A stretch of DNA of 64,000 nt from a bacterium (GTDB taxonomy: Bacteria > Zhuqueibacterota > QNDG01 > JAFGCO01), in the NCBI GenBank assembly GCA_016932575.1, contig JAFGCO010000065.1, positions 87,836 to 151,835 of the forward strand. Direction: 5' to 3'. Below the pieces are notes generated by a model. The model had not been told where the DNA came from and searched no databases. It saw nothing but the letters and a program-made list of their open reading frames with translations. Below, in pieces: positions 44,246 to 51,537 of this stretch. The first letter of the stretch is position 1. Each line of letters opens with the position of its first letter. Both the position numbers and the translations under genes were made by a program.

Positions 44246-45781
44246 TTATTCAACAAAGTGCCCCAAAAAGCGCCGGGTTTCCTCCACATCCTGCAGACGA
44301 TAGCGGGCGGAAGTGAATTGTCCGTGATCACCGATCAATATTCCGATTCCGGAATTTTGTATTGAACGAAACGCATCTTCATCCGTTATATCATCCCCCA
44401 GATAAAACGGCAGAGTGTTCAACGGACTCAAACCCAACCGGTGCATAAGCCAAAGGACGGCTTTACCCTTGTGCCACTCGATATCCGGTTGAAGTTCCAA
44501 CACTTTTTTCCCTGTTCCCTGCCTTAATGTGTCACAGCCGGATAAAATCTGCCCGACGATATTTTTCACTTCCAGGATCTTGCCGGGATCCACATTCCGA
44601 TAATGTACAGCCACTGCGAATCGTTTACGCTCCACCAGAGCTCCCGGGACCGGTTTCAGTTTTTGTCGGAGCTTCTGTTCGGCCCTGTCCAGATCCGGCA
44701 TTGCGGATTTGGCTGCATCATATTGCATCCGGGTTCCATCAGGCATCCGGATGTCGAATCCGTGACTGCCGGCATAGATCAGTTCGTCCAAGCAAACAAA
44801 ATCCATGAGGATTTTCAGATCCCTCCCGCTTACAACCGCGGTTGGTGTGCGATTGCCCAGCTTCTTCAATAGGGTACGCATCGATTCAGAAAGAACGGCT
44901 TCTTCCGGTCTTTTGACAATGGGTGTCAAGGTACCGTCATAATCTAAAAACAGGGGACAATCTTTATCAGCCATCATATGCTTAATGGATTGTATTTTTT
45001 CCAGCGCGGAAGGCAATCCATCCGGACGGAATTTAAAATTCCCTGAATCAGAAATCCGGATATCCTGAAAAGATCGAATGGTCATATCGGCTCCCTTTTT
45101 ACGGAGCTGATGCTCCTGACCCTCTCTGGCCACACCAATCACCAGGCCGAATTCTCCGGACTTGCCGGCCTGCACACCGGCTTCTGCGTCTTCCATCAGG
45201 AGGGCTGCCCTGGGAGGAATACCAAGTTTACCGGCTGCATGAATGAAAAGATCAGGGGCCGGTTTTCCCTGAAGCTTTTTCGTTTCGGCAGTCAAGCCGT
45301 CCACGCGCACATCGAATAAAGACACCAAGTTTGTTGATTTGAGGACGGCTTCACAATTTTTACTCGAGGATACGACAGCAGCTTTCAATCCCATTTTTTT
45401 CCATTTACGGATTTTTTCAACCGAATCGCTGAATACCTCAGCTCCTTCCTGGTTCAGTAACCGGTTAAATATCTCATTCTTCCGGTTGCCGACAGCACAG
45501 ACCGTATCCCATCCGGCCCGATCATTCGGTTTTCCTCGCTGCAGTTGAATGCCGCGTGACTTCAGATAACTTTGAACCCCGTCATACCTGGGCTTGCCGT
45601 CGACATACTGCCGGTAGTCTTTATCAGGATCAAACGGCTCATACCCGGATTGTCCCTCGTGCTTCCGGTGGTCCAAATAATCATCAAATACCTGTTTCCA
45701 GGCTTTTGCATGCAGAGAGGCGGTTCTTGTAATAACGCCGTCCAGGTCCAGAATGATTGCTTGTATCCTGTTTAAACGCAT
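44246..45781 (-). CDS. beta-Phosphoglucomutase - trehalose-6-phosphate phosphatase fusion
   Basis: 511 residues with two HAD domains. Residues 1-245 are beta-PGM-like: ILDLDGVITRTASLHAKAWK, the AVVSSSKNC second motif and LLMEDAEAGVQAGKSG. Residues 270-511 are TPP: FLDYDGTLTPIV (intact DxDGT), AVVSGRD, the Lys region WHKGKAV and YLGDDITDEDAF. The pairing matches the first two domains of mycobacterial Rv2006 (OtsB1). It can dephosphorylate trehalose-6-phosphate from OtsA and feed beta-G1P from the GH65 enzyme into glycolysis. Lies 68 nt before the GH65 gene. Confidence 0.93.
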   Translation of the reverse strand: MRLNRIQAIILDLDGVITRTASLHAKAWKQVFDDYLDHRKHEGQSGYEPFDPDKDYRQYVDGKPRYDGVQSYLKSRGIQLQRGKPNDRAGWDTVCAVGNRKNEIFNRLLNQEGAEVFSDSVEKIRKWKKMGLKAAVVSSSKNCEAVLKSTNLVSLFDVRVDGLTAETKKLQGKPAPDLFIHAAGKLGIPPRAALLMEDAEAGVQAGKSGEFGLVIGVAREGQEHQLRKKGADMTIRSFQDIRISDSGNFKFRPDGLPSALEKIQSIKHMMADKDCPLFLDYDGTLTPIVKRPEEAVLSESMRTLLKKLGNRTPTAVVSGRDLKILMDFVCLDELIYAGSHGFDIRMPDGTRMQYDAAKSAMPDLDRAEQKLRQKLKPVPGALVERKRFAVAVHYRNVDPGKILEVKNIVGQILSGCDTLRQGTGKKVLELQPDIEWHKGKAVLWLMHRLGLSPLNTLPFYLGDDITDEDAFRSIQNSGIGILIGDHGQFTSARYRLQDVEETRRFLGHFVE

Positions 45782-45850
45782 GTTTCCCTTCCGTTTGTTA
45801 ATGCTTGTTATAAGTAAGGTCCATGATTATTTAAAAAAATTAATTTTCAT

Positions 45851-46246
45851 TCATTCGGAGCGGACATGCAGTGTGAGTCCTTCTCTTTTTTGAACAACAA
45901 TCCGGGTTCCGGTTGGCAAAGATTTTTTCCGGTCCTCGATAACAGCCTGCCAGGGAGTGCCATGGATTTCCACGCTCCCTTCGGGCTTGCAGGGTTTGAT
46001 AACAAAACCTCTCTGTCCGACCATGGGATCCGGCTCTTTTTCAGGAGGACAATAACTCGGCCATACCCGGAAAAAAAGAAGGATATCTTTGAGTATCCAT
46101 ATTCCGAAACCTGTCCAGATAATCCAGGAAGGCCATGGCGTATAATACATCAGCAAATAAACACCGAAAAGCGCCAGGAGCGTTCCCGGTATCTGCATCG
46201 CAATGTAACGCAACGTGGTATGTTTGTCAGGTTTTTTCCGTTGCAT
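45851..46246 (-). CDS. NfeD-like membrane protein
   Basis: 131 residues: basic N-terminus, two hydrophobic segments (about 15-33 and 38-60), then an OB-fold-like C-terminal domain (MVGQRGFVIKPCKPEGSVEIHGTPWQAVIE) in the manner of NfeD proteins. These work with stomatins or membrane proteases in envelope maintenance; no stomatin is in the window. It begins 12 nt after mutM with no Shine-Dalgarno site, so translation is probably coupled. Confidence 0.78.
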   Translation of the reverse strand: MQRKKPDKHTTLRYIAMQIPGTLLALFGVYLLMYYTPWPSWIIWTGFGIWILKDILLFFRVWPSYCPPEKEPDPMVGQRGFVIKPCKPEGSVEIHGTPWQAVIEDRKKSLPTGTRIVVQKREGLTLHVRSE

Positions 46247-46258
46247 AGACCAGGATAA

Positions 46259-47056
46259 TCATGCCGGCGGTTTTTGATGCTTTTCACAAAAAAACGCAGA
46301 CCTTCCACCGACTTTGATTTTTTTTATCTTTCCGCCGCATTTCGGGCACTGGTGTCCTTCTTCACGATTTGGCAATAACGTGTCCACGGGAAACATTTCC
46401 GGGTCCACCTTCTTCTCGATTGCGAGATCCAATATCCGTTTCATTTGATAAAACAGACCGAATTGATCCTCATCCTTCAGGGCATCAAGCGAAGTTTCGG
46501 GATGCACGCCGGCCTGAAATAAAATTTCATCTGTATAAATATTCCCCAGACCCGCAATTATGCTTTGATTCATCAGGCGGGATTTAATGGTCCCCCGGTT
46601 CCCATGGATAAGATCCTTAAAATTCTCTTCATCAAGCTCATCACTGAATGCATCCGGCCCTAAATCATGAATTTTAAGATATTCGGATATATCGCCTGTC
46701 CATCCGATCTTACCCAGCTTGCGCTGACATATATATGCCAGAGCGAAGCCGTTTTTAAAATGAAGGAGCATCCTGGCATGTTCAGGCGTGCCGTTGGTAT
46801 GCTTAAAGTATTCCAAAAAACCAGTCATTCCGAAATGCAATATTAACCAGTCTCCGCCTGACACACGGGCAAATAAATACTTACCGTGCCGCTTTGTCTG
46901 ATTGAATTGGGAGTTTGTCATACGCCTGGCAAGCTGCGCCGCAGAGACATCTTCCAGCAGGTCTGTTTCGAACACCTGCGTTTTGATGATTTTCTTGGAC
47001 AAGGCAGTTGCATTCATATACCGGCGAAATACTTCGACATCCGGTAATTCTGGCAT
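46259..47056 (-). CDS. mutM: Formamidopyrimidine-DNA glycosylase family protein (MutM/Nei)
   Basis: 265 residues. The catalytic N-terminus is intact (MPELPDVE, Pro2 and Glu3), as are the Lys in KRHGKYLF and the H2TH region (SIIAGLGNIYTDEILFQAGVHP). The zinc finger CPKCGGKI ... FFCEKHQ has His in place of the last Cys, so CxxC-x16-CxxH. It removes oxidised purines or pyrimidines from DNA. It leads a unit with nfeD-like, PGM-TPP, GH65 and DUF72 genes behind candidate operator L. Confidence 0.92.
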   Translation of the reverse strand: MPELPDVEVFRRYMNATALSKKIIKTQVFETDLLEDVSAAQLARRMTNSQFNQTKRHGKYLFARVSGGDWLILHFGMTGFLEYFKHTNGTPEHARMLLHFKNGFALAYICQRKLGKIGWTGDISEYLKIHDLGPDAFSDELDEENFKDLIHGNRGTIKSRLMNQSIIAGLGNIYTDEILFQAGVHPETSLDALKDEDQFGLFYQMKRILDLAIEKKVDPEMFPVDTLLPNREEGHQCPKCGGKIKKIKVGGRSAFFCEKHQKPPA

Positions 47057-47167
47057 GGATTATCCTCTCTTTCATGCCTTATTTTCTTGAATTATTACCT
47101 TTCTTACGAATAAAATTCTCCGCAATATCCACCGCCTGAACAATGTATTGGCATGTCCTGAACAATT

Positions 47168-47187
47168 CAACAGGGATTTGCCTGATG
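47168..47187 (-). promoter_or_regulatory. Operator L (variant, 6-nt spacer) upstream of the mutM operon
   Basis: On the minus strand CATCAGG-N6-CCTGTTG, one base wider than the other copies. The -10-like TACATT lies at 47142-47147, 21 nt beyond. The weakest member of the set; if real, it would bring PGM-TPP and GH65 into the regulon. Confidence 0.45.
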
Positions 47188-47232
47188 AATGATCCATTGA
47201 AAAGCCCCGGTTGTTATGATATCCATAAACTA

Positions 47233-47772
47233 CTATTTGGTCTTTACCGATTTTGAAGTTTTACCAGTTGTTCGTGCTGAATTATTTTTTTGAGACAGAA
47301 CGGATTTGTATGTTTTTTTGTGAGAAACGAACAGTCCGATTGCTACAAGCAGTGCTGCTATCCCCAATATAAAAAGAACTATCGAAATGATCCAAAGACG
47401 ATCGATTCGTTTTTCCTTTTGGATCAACTGCTGTTCTTTTTCCATCACAGACTGTTCCCGCTCTTCCAGCAAATCCAGAAAACGGTTCATTCTTGCTTCC
47501 ACATCTTTTCTCTTGCTCACCAATTCCGGTTCCTGTTCCCGGCTTTTTTTTGTCAACATTCTTGTTTGTATCTCTGTTCGTAAAGTATCTGTTTCTAATG
47601 TATCCGGTTTGGCTGCAGGCACTGCTGTGGAATCGGATTCAGAAGAGTTCACCTGGGGCTGATCGACTTTTCCGTTACAGTGAATGAAAATCATGAACCC
47701 TACTGTCAATCCGAAAAGAATGAAGGGCGATATTCTTCCCCTCGTCTCGGTAATCATGGTTTGAAGACGCAT
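47233..47772 (-). CDS. Membrane-anchored coiled-coil protein, unknown function
   Basis: 179 residues from the ATG at 47772 (AAGGAG 6 nt upstream; a longer frame to 47808 is less likely). Residues 13-26 form a first hydrophobic segment ending near a Cys (FIHCNGKVDQ), possibly a lipoprotein signal. A polar Ser/Thr/Asp linker comes next, then a long charged coiled-coil (about 62-110: EEREQSVMEKEQQLIQKEK). A second hydrophobic helix (LWIISIVLFILGIAALLVAIGLF) and a basic Lys/Ser/Thr tail end it. I do not recognise the family. Operator J lies 175 nt upstream. Confidence 0.7.
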   Translation of the reverse strand: MRLQTMITETRGRISPFILFGLTVGFMIFIHCNGKVDQPQVNSSESDSTAVPAAKPDTLETDTLRTEIQTRMLTKKSREQEPELVSKRKDVEARMNRFLDLLEEREQSVMEKEQQLIQKEKRIDRLWIISIVLFILGIAALLVAIGLFVSHKKTYKSVLSQKNNSARTTGKTSKSVKTK

Positions 47773-47808
47773 GGATTTCTCCTTTTCAAATAGTTCATCC
47801 TGATTCAA

Positions 47809-48223
47809 CTCATTTATTGATGTTTTATCGGATCCGAAATCATGATGAAGTATCTTTCACAGACATCCTCTCCTCCGGATCCCCGACCTTCAGTCGTCCT
47901 TCATATCTGTATTTAATTCAATAAACGAATTCATGCGTAGAGAATCAATCAGGTGAATCCTGAAATACCGGGATTATATTCCTGAAATGAATTTTGCAAA
48001 CCATTCAATCAGGGATGCTGTATTTACCGCTCCGTTTGGACAAGCTGGTGAATACGGGACTGAAATAGCAAATCTGGATAAAAAATCAGAATAAAGCAAG
48101 AATTGGATGTGTTAATTAAAAATTGAACTTCGGCGAATATCAAATTTATGAGAATCTCATAGAAGATTACCTTTTCACTGATATTTTAAATGAATTTTTA
48201 TACTGATTATTTGATTCTTGTCA
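47809..48223. other. Intergenic region with operator J
   Basis: 415 bases. Apart from operator J (47947-47965) there is an isolated AATCAGG half-site at 48007-48013, about 50 nt away. The remainder is AT-rich, with no gene recognised. Confidence 0.5.
47947..47965 (-). promoter_or_regulatory. Operator J upstream of the coiled-coil membrane protein
   Basis: On the minus strand TTTCAGG-N5-CCTGATT, the same arms as operator D. The -10-like TTTATT is at 47920-47925, 22 nt beyond. A half-site at 48007 may mark a second binding position. Confidence 0.65.
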
Positions 48224-48874
48224 TCATTCAAGAGTAATGACGCCGTGTTTTATGGCATATTTGACCAAATCCTGAACGCTGTAAATGTCCAGTTTGTGCA
48301 TCAAATTCTGGCGATGGGTTTCAATGGTCTTCACGCTGACCGAAAGATCTGAGGCGATTTGTTTGGTATTTTTACCCTCCGCAATCAACTGCAAAACCTC
48401 CCGTTCCCGCTCGGTTAGCAGCGAATACGGACTTTCTTCTTTTTGAAGTAAAAATTTGCGGTAATCTCCGATAACCGTGCCCATAATTTTCCGGTCGATA
48501 AAAATTTCATTACGCCGCACGGCAAATATCGCTTCTGTCAATTCATCCGGTTCACAGTCTTTTAACAAATAGCCTGAAGCACCTGCCCTCAGCATTCCTG
48601 AAATATACACCTTATCCGAGTAGATTGACAAACCAATCACCTTGATTGCAGGGTCAAATTCAACAATTTTCCGGGTGGCTTCGATTCCATTCAAGTCCGG
48701 CATATTGATATCCATCAGAATAATATCCGGTTTTAATTCCTGGGCCAACCGAACCGTTTCGCGCCCGTTTGAGGCCTCGGCAACAACATCAAAAAGATCC
48801 CTGTCTTCAATCAGGCTTTTAAAACCCGTTCGGACCAATGTATGATCATCTGCCAGTAATATGCTTACGGACAT
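48224..48874 (-). CDS. NarL/LuxR-family response regulator, intact
   Basis: 216 residues. The receiver has LLADDHTLVRTG, phospho-acceptor in IILMDINMPDLNG, VIGLSIYS and Lys in YLLKDCEP. The LuxR helix-turn-helix (about 150-210) is textbook: LTEREREVLQLIAEGKNTKQIASDLSVSVKTIETHRQNLM. It is the best candidate in the window for binding the shared inverted repeat, since LuxR-type regulators bind such dyads and HisKA_3 kinases (27298) are their usual partners. This is inference. No strong operator was seen directly upstream, only a half-site at 49054. Confidence 0.93.
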   Translation of the reverse strand: MSVSILLADDHTLVRTGFKSLIEDRDLFDVVAEASNGRETVRLAQELKPDIILMDINMPDLNGIEATRKIVEFDPAIKVIGLSIYSDKVYISGMLRAGASGYLLKDCEPDELTEAIFAVRRNEIFIDRKIMGTVIGDYRKFLLQKEESPYSLLTEREREVLQLIAEGKNTKQIASDLSVSVKTIETHRQNLMHKLDIYSVQDLVKYAIKHGVITLE

Positions 48875-49202
48875 CGCTGATACTCCTTATGTATATTATA
48901 AGTTCAATTCATCACAGGATGACACCTCAAATCGATCTTTCTTAACTGTAAAATAACCCGATGAACGCTCGAGTCGCTCCCGTTCCTGAATTTCTCCGGG
49001 ATTGAGTTTTATATATTGAATAATACAGACAATTTCTTGGAAAAACAACAGTAAATCAGGGAAAATTATGATCTACTCCGGCACTCGGCATTATAAAGTA
49101 ATGTTTTTGAATGGACCTTTCGACAGGTCAGCGTATCTTTTATGCTTCAATTTCGGATTTTACTTGGTGTTTTCCTCTGGATCCCGGTGTACGGTTTTCA
49201 TA
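48875..49202. other. Intergenic region upstream of the NarL-type regulator
   Basis: 328 bases. It holds one AATCAGG half-site (49054-49060) without a second arm. No gene is recognised; short plus-strand frames look like chance. Confidence 0.45.
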
Positions 49203-49634
49203 TTATTGTTTCATATAGAATCCCATCAGTTCTGCTTGATCCAGTATATGGCCCTCCATTCTTTTCAGTAAAGTGTCTCTGTCCGCACCTTCTTCTGCAG
49301 TTAATTTTTCATTTAACGCGTACAGCCGAAAAAAATACCGGTGAGTTCCGATGGGGGGACATGGCCCGCCATAATCCTGCTTGCCAAAATCATTCATTCC
49401 GGCTTTTCCCGGTGTGGCATTTTCGGGAATGACTTCTATCACAGGAATATTGTAAACCACCCAGTGAACAAAATCACCATTCGGTGCATCAGGATCATCA
49501 ACGATCAACGCCAAAGATTTGGTTTGATCAGGAATGTCCTGGATCTGAAGCGGAGGATTGATATCCTGTCCCTGACAGGTATATTTTTTAGGAATCATCT
49601 GGTTTTGCTGAAATGCAGCACTTTTCAACTCCAT
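49203..49634 (-). CDS. YbhB/YbcL family PEBP protein, second copy
   Basis: 143 residues. The same blocks as at 20095 appear: YTCQGQDINPPL, LIVDDPDAPNGDFVHWVVYNIP and GPCPPIGTHRYFF. Length and order are those of the bacterial Raf-kinase-inhibitor-like family. AAAGGAGG lies 7 nt before the ATG. Its neighbours, msrB and a NarL regulator, suggest a stress setting but no defined reaction. Confidence 0.92.
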   Translation of the reverse strand: MELKSAAFQQNQMIPKKYTCQGQDINPPLQIQDIPDQTKSLALIVDDPDAPNGDFVHWVVYNIPVIEVIPENATPGKAGMNDFGKQDYGGPCPPIGTHRYFFRLYALNEKLTAEEGADRDTLLKRMEGHILDQAELMGFYMKQ

Positions 49635-49761
49635 TGGTTTTCCTCCTTTTTGAATAACCGATTCTCATTTTCAATTGCCACATTCGGCATCATCCATATT
49701 TCTTTTCGTTGGAACCCTTTGGATAATAATCATTGCATCTTCTCCTGAATAAATGCAATCT

Positions 49762-50226
49762 TCACGACTCAGTTTTGGAACTTTCATAAGGTTCAGGCTG
49801 GAATGATAGAGCCGCGGAATTAATGCAGTAACGGTTCCCGGCGGGCAGCGGACCATCCTCAAACAAGTGTCCTAAATGCGCATTACAACGGGCGCATACT
49901 ACTTCAATGCGCTTGGTAAATAATTTCCTATCCGGCTGCATGCGAACATTCAGTTCGGATACAGGTGCAATGAAACTGGGCCACCCGGTTCCGGAATCAT
50001 ATTTATCCCGTGAATAAAACAGATCCGTTCCGCAGCACACACACCGAAAAACACCTTTCCCCTGAAATGCATAATATTTTCCCTGCATCGGTTCTTCGGT
50101 GCCTTTTTTCCGGGCGATCAAATATTGTTCCCGGGATAAAATTTGACGCCATTCCAAATCGGTTTTTTTTATTTTGTCTACTTCCTTGACTTCATTTGTT
50201 TCTGCATCATAGATTTTAATCGACAT
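49762..50226 (-). CDS. msrB: Peptide methionine (R)-S-oxide reductase MsrB
   Basis: 154 residues. Zinc is bound by CVCC and CARC pairs; the substrate block YDSGTGWPSF and the catalytic Cys in NRYCINSAAL are intact. It repairs oxidised methionine in proteins. The ATG at 50226 is chosen for AAGG 8 nt upstream and because the domain begins soon after; a longer frame to 50271 adds an unlikely tail. It has no signal peptide, so it is cytoplasmic. Confidence 0.95.
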   Translation of the reverse strand: MSIKIYDAETNEVKEVDKIKKTDLEWRQILSREQYLIARKKGTEEPMQGKYYAFQGKGVFRCVCCGTDLFYSRDKYDSGTGWPSFIAPVSELNVRMQPDRKLFTKRIEVVCARCNAHLGHLFEDGPLPAGNRYCINSAALSFQPEPYESSKTES

Positions 50227-50294
50227 GTTAAAAACCTTCCAATAATACGCTGATGCGCGAGTTTTATTCAATCACAGGCAATAATTTTTAACCA

Positions 50295-50543
50295 TCAATC
50301 ATAAGTGTCAATCCACCGTTCAATGCTCATTTTCAAATCTTCAATATCAAACCGCAGGGCTTCCTGCTCAGAAACTTGCATGAAGGCGGACGATTCCCGC
50401 CAATGGCCAAGCCTGTTTTCCAGGCTCTCTTTCTTTTTTCCCAATGCACCCAATTGTTCAACCTGTTTTTCAGAGGACACATTGTCTTTCTTAATTTTAT
50501 CTTGCAATATATCAAGCCGCGCATCCAGATCTGCAAGCAACAT
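50295..50543 (-). CDS. Small coiled-coil protein, unknown
   Basis: 82 residues, almost entirely helical with heptads (LDARLDILQDKIKK, VEQLGALGKKKESLENRLGHW) and a second helix (EALRFDIEDLKMSIERWIDTY). It resembles small stress-linked coiled-coil proteins of the sll1863 kind, but the likeness is weak. No clear ribosome site before the ATG. It lies 68 nt before msrB. Confidence 0.5.
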   Translation of the reverse strand: MLLADLDARLDILQDKIKKDNVSSEKQVEQLGALGKKKESLENRLGHWRESSAFMQVSEQEALRFDIEDLKMSIERWIDTYD

Positions 50544-50669
50544 TTCAGATTATCCGATAAATTCATTTTTCAAAATAAATCACACTCCTACATTCGAATA
50601 ATAGCTGGCAGGCTGCTTTGAATCCTGCGATCCCTCCATTTCATCTTCGGGTCAATACGATAAAATAGA

Positions 50670-51143
50670 TCAATCAGCCTTGTTAATCCGAATGCTGAGT
50701 ACCGGACATGATGCATGACGAATCACACCTTCTGCAACTGATCCCAAAAAAATTCTTTTCAGACCGGTCCGGCCGTGTGTGGTCAGGACGATCAAATCGG
50801 TCTGTTCTTCTTCAGCCAATTTTATTATTTCATCCGCGGGCATTCCTGCAGCCACTTTCTTTTTCAGGGAGACATTTTTATTATTATATTTTTCTATAAG
50901 CTGATCCATACTGTCATAGGATGCTTTTTCCATTTCCTGCATGAATGCCTTCAAATTCAACCAGGGTGTATTATAATGAACCATACCATAAGTCGTTCCG
51001 ATACCGGGAATATCTGTAACAATATGGCACATGATTACAGTCGCCTTGAATTTCTCCGCCATTTCCATAGATATTTTAAGCGCTTTCACAGAATAGTCAC
51101 TGAAATCTAGAGGACAAAGTATTTTTTTTAAAGGGAACATCAT
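50670..51143 (-). CDS. Universal stress protein UspA, second copy
   Basis: 157 residues. It starts FPLKKILCPLDFSDYSVKALK, almost the same as the copy at 25094. The nucleotide loop IVLTTHGRTGLKRIFLGSVAEGVIRHASCPVLSI carries the ATP-binding GxxGx9GS motif. ATGATG at 51143 with AGGAG 6 nt upstream; the longer frame to 51200 is rejected. Operator K lies 126 nt upstream. It is the last minus-strand gene before the strand switch. Confidence 0.94.
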   Translation of the reverse strand: MMFPLKKILCPLDFSDYSVKALKISMEMAEKFKATVIMCHIVTDIPGIGTTYGMVHYNTPWLNLKAFMQEMEKASYDSMDQLIEKYNNKNVSLKKKVAAGMPADEIIKLAEEEQTDLIVLTTHGRTGLKRIFLGSVAEGVIRHASCPVLSIRINKAD

Positions 51144-51268
51144 AAGATACTCCTTCTCAAATAGGGGTGTCTGGTAAAAATATGTTCGGATATCCTTCAT
51201 TTATAAAAATGGTTATCCAATTCATATCCACAACTAATCCAATAATAGCCTTAAATACCTGAAATAGC

Positions 51269-51287
51269 AATCAGGGATCTCCCCAAA
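51269..51287 (-). promoter_or_regulatory. Operator K upstream of uspA (50670)
   Basis: On the minus strand TTTGGGG-N5-CCTGATT: right arm perfect, left arm degenerate in the same GGGG way as operator F, the other UspA promoter. The -10-like TATTAT is at 51242-51247, exactly 22 nt beyond. Confidence 0.65.
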
Positions 51288-51396
51288 AACAAAGGAGAAT
51301 AGCCTGAGTATCCTGAGATTGATGTCGGGGCTTGCATGTATATTTTCATTCCAGATAATTAAAACTCATCTGCATCACGAACAGATGGTCAATTAC

Positions 51397-51423
51397 TCCT
51401 CCCCCCTCCCCCCCACCTCCCAC
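51397..51423. other. C/G-tract with G-quadruplex potential on the minus strand
   Basis: The minus strand reads as G-runs of 2, 6, 7, 2 and 3 separated by single A or T bases or short gaps. Such a run in an otherwise AT-rich divergent promoter gap is striking. It could fold as a quadruplex or vary in length by slippage. Confidence 0.5.
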
Positions 51424-51451
51424 ACAATTTCGGTTAATTTTTGAATCTCCC

Positions 51452-51480
51452 TTGACATTTTCTTGTCATTGACGTATATT
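51452..51480 (+). promoter_or_regulatory. Candidate sigma-70 promoter of the receiver gene
   Basis: TTGACA at 51452-51457 matches the -35 consensus fully. TATATT at 51475-51480 follows after 17 nt as -10. The start codon is 58 nt downstream. Seen by eye only. Confidence 0.5.
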
Positions 51481-51537
51481 TTCTTTAACTTTAACAGTAT
51501 ATATCTTCACCTATTTTTAGATAAAGGAATATTTTCC

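Larger units (their letters stand above)
51144..51537. other. Divergent intergenic region at the strand switch
   Basis: 394 bases between uspA (minus) and a receiver gene (plus). Operator K serves uspA. A C/G tract sits at 51397-51423. A plus-strand -35/-10 pair for the receiver gene may be TTGACA (51452-51457) with TATATT (51475-51480), 17 nt apart. Confidence 0.55.
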
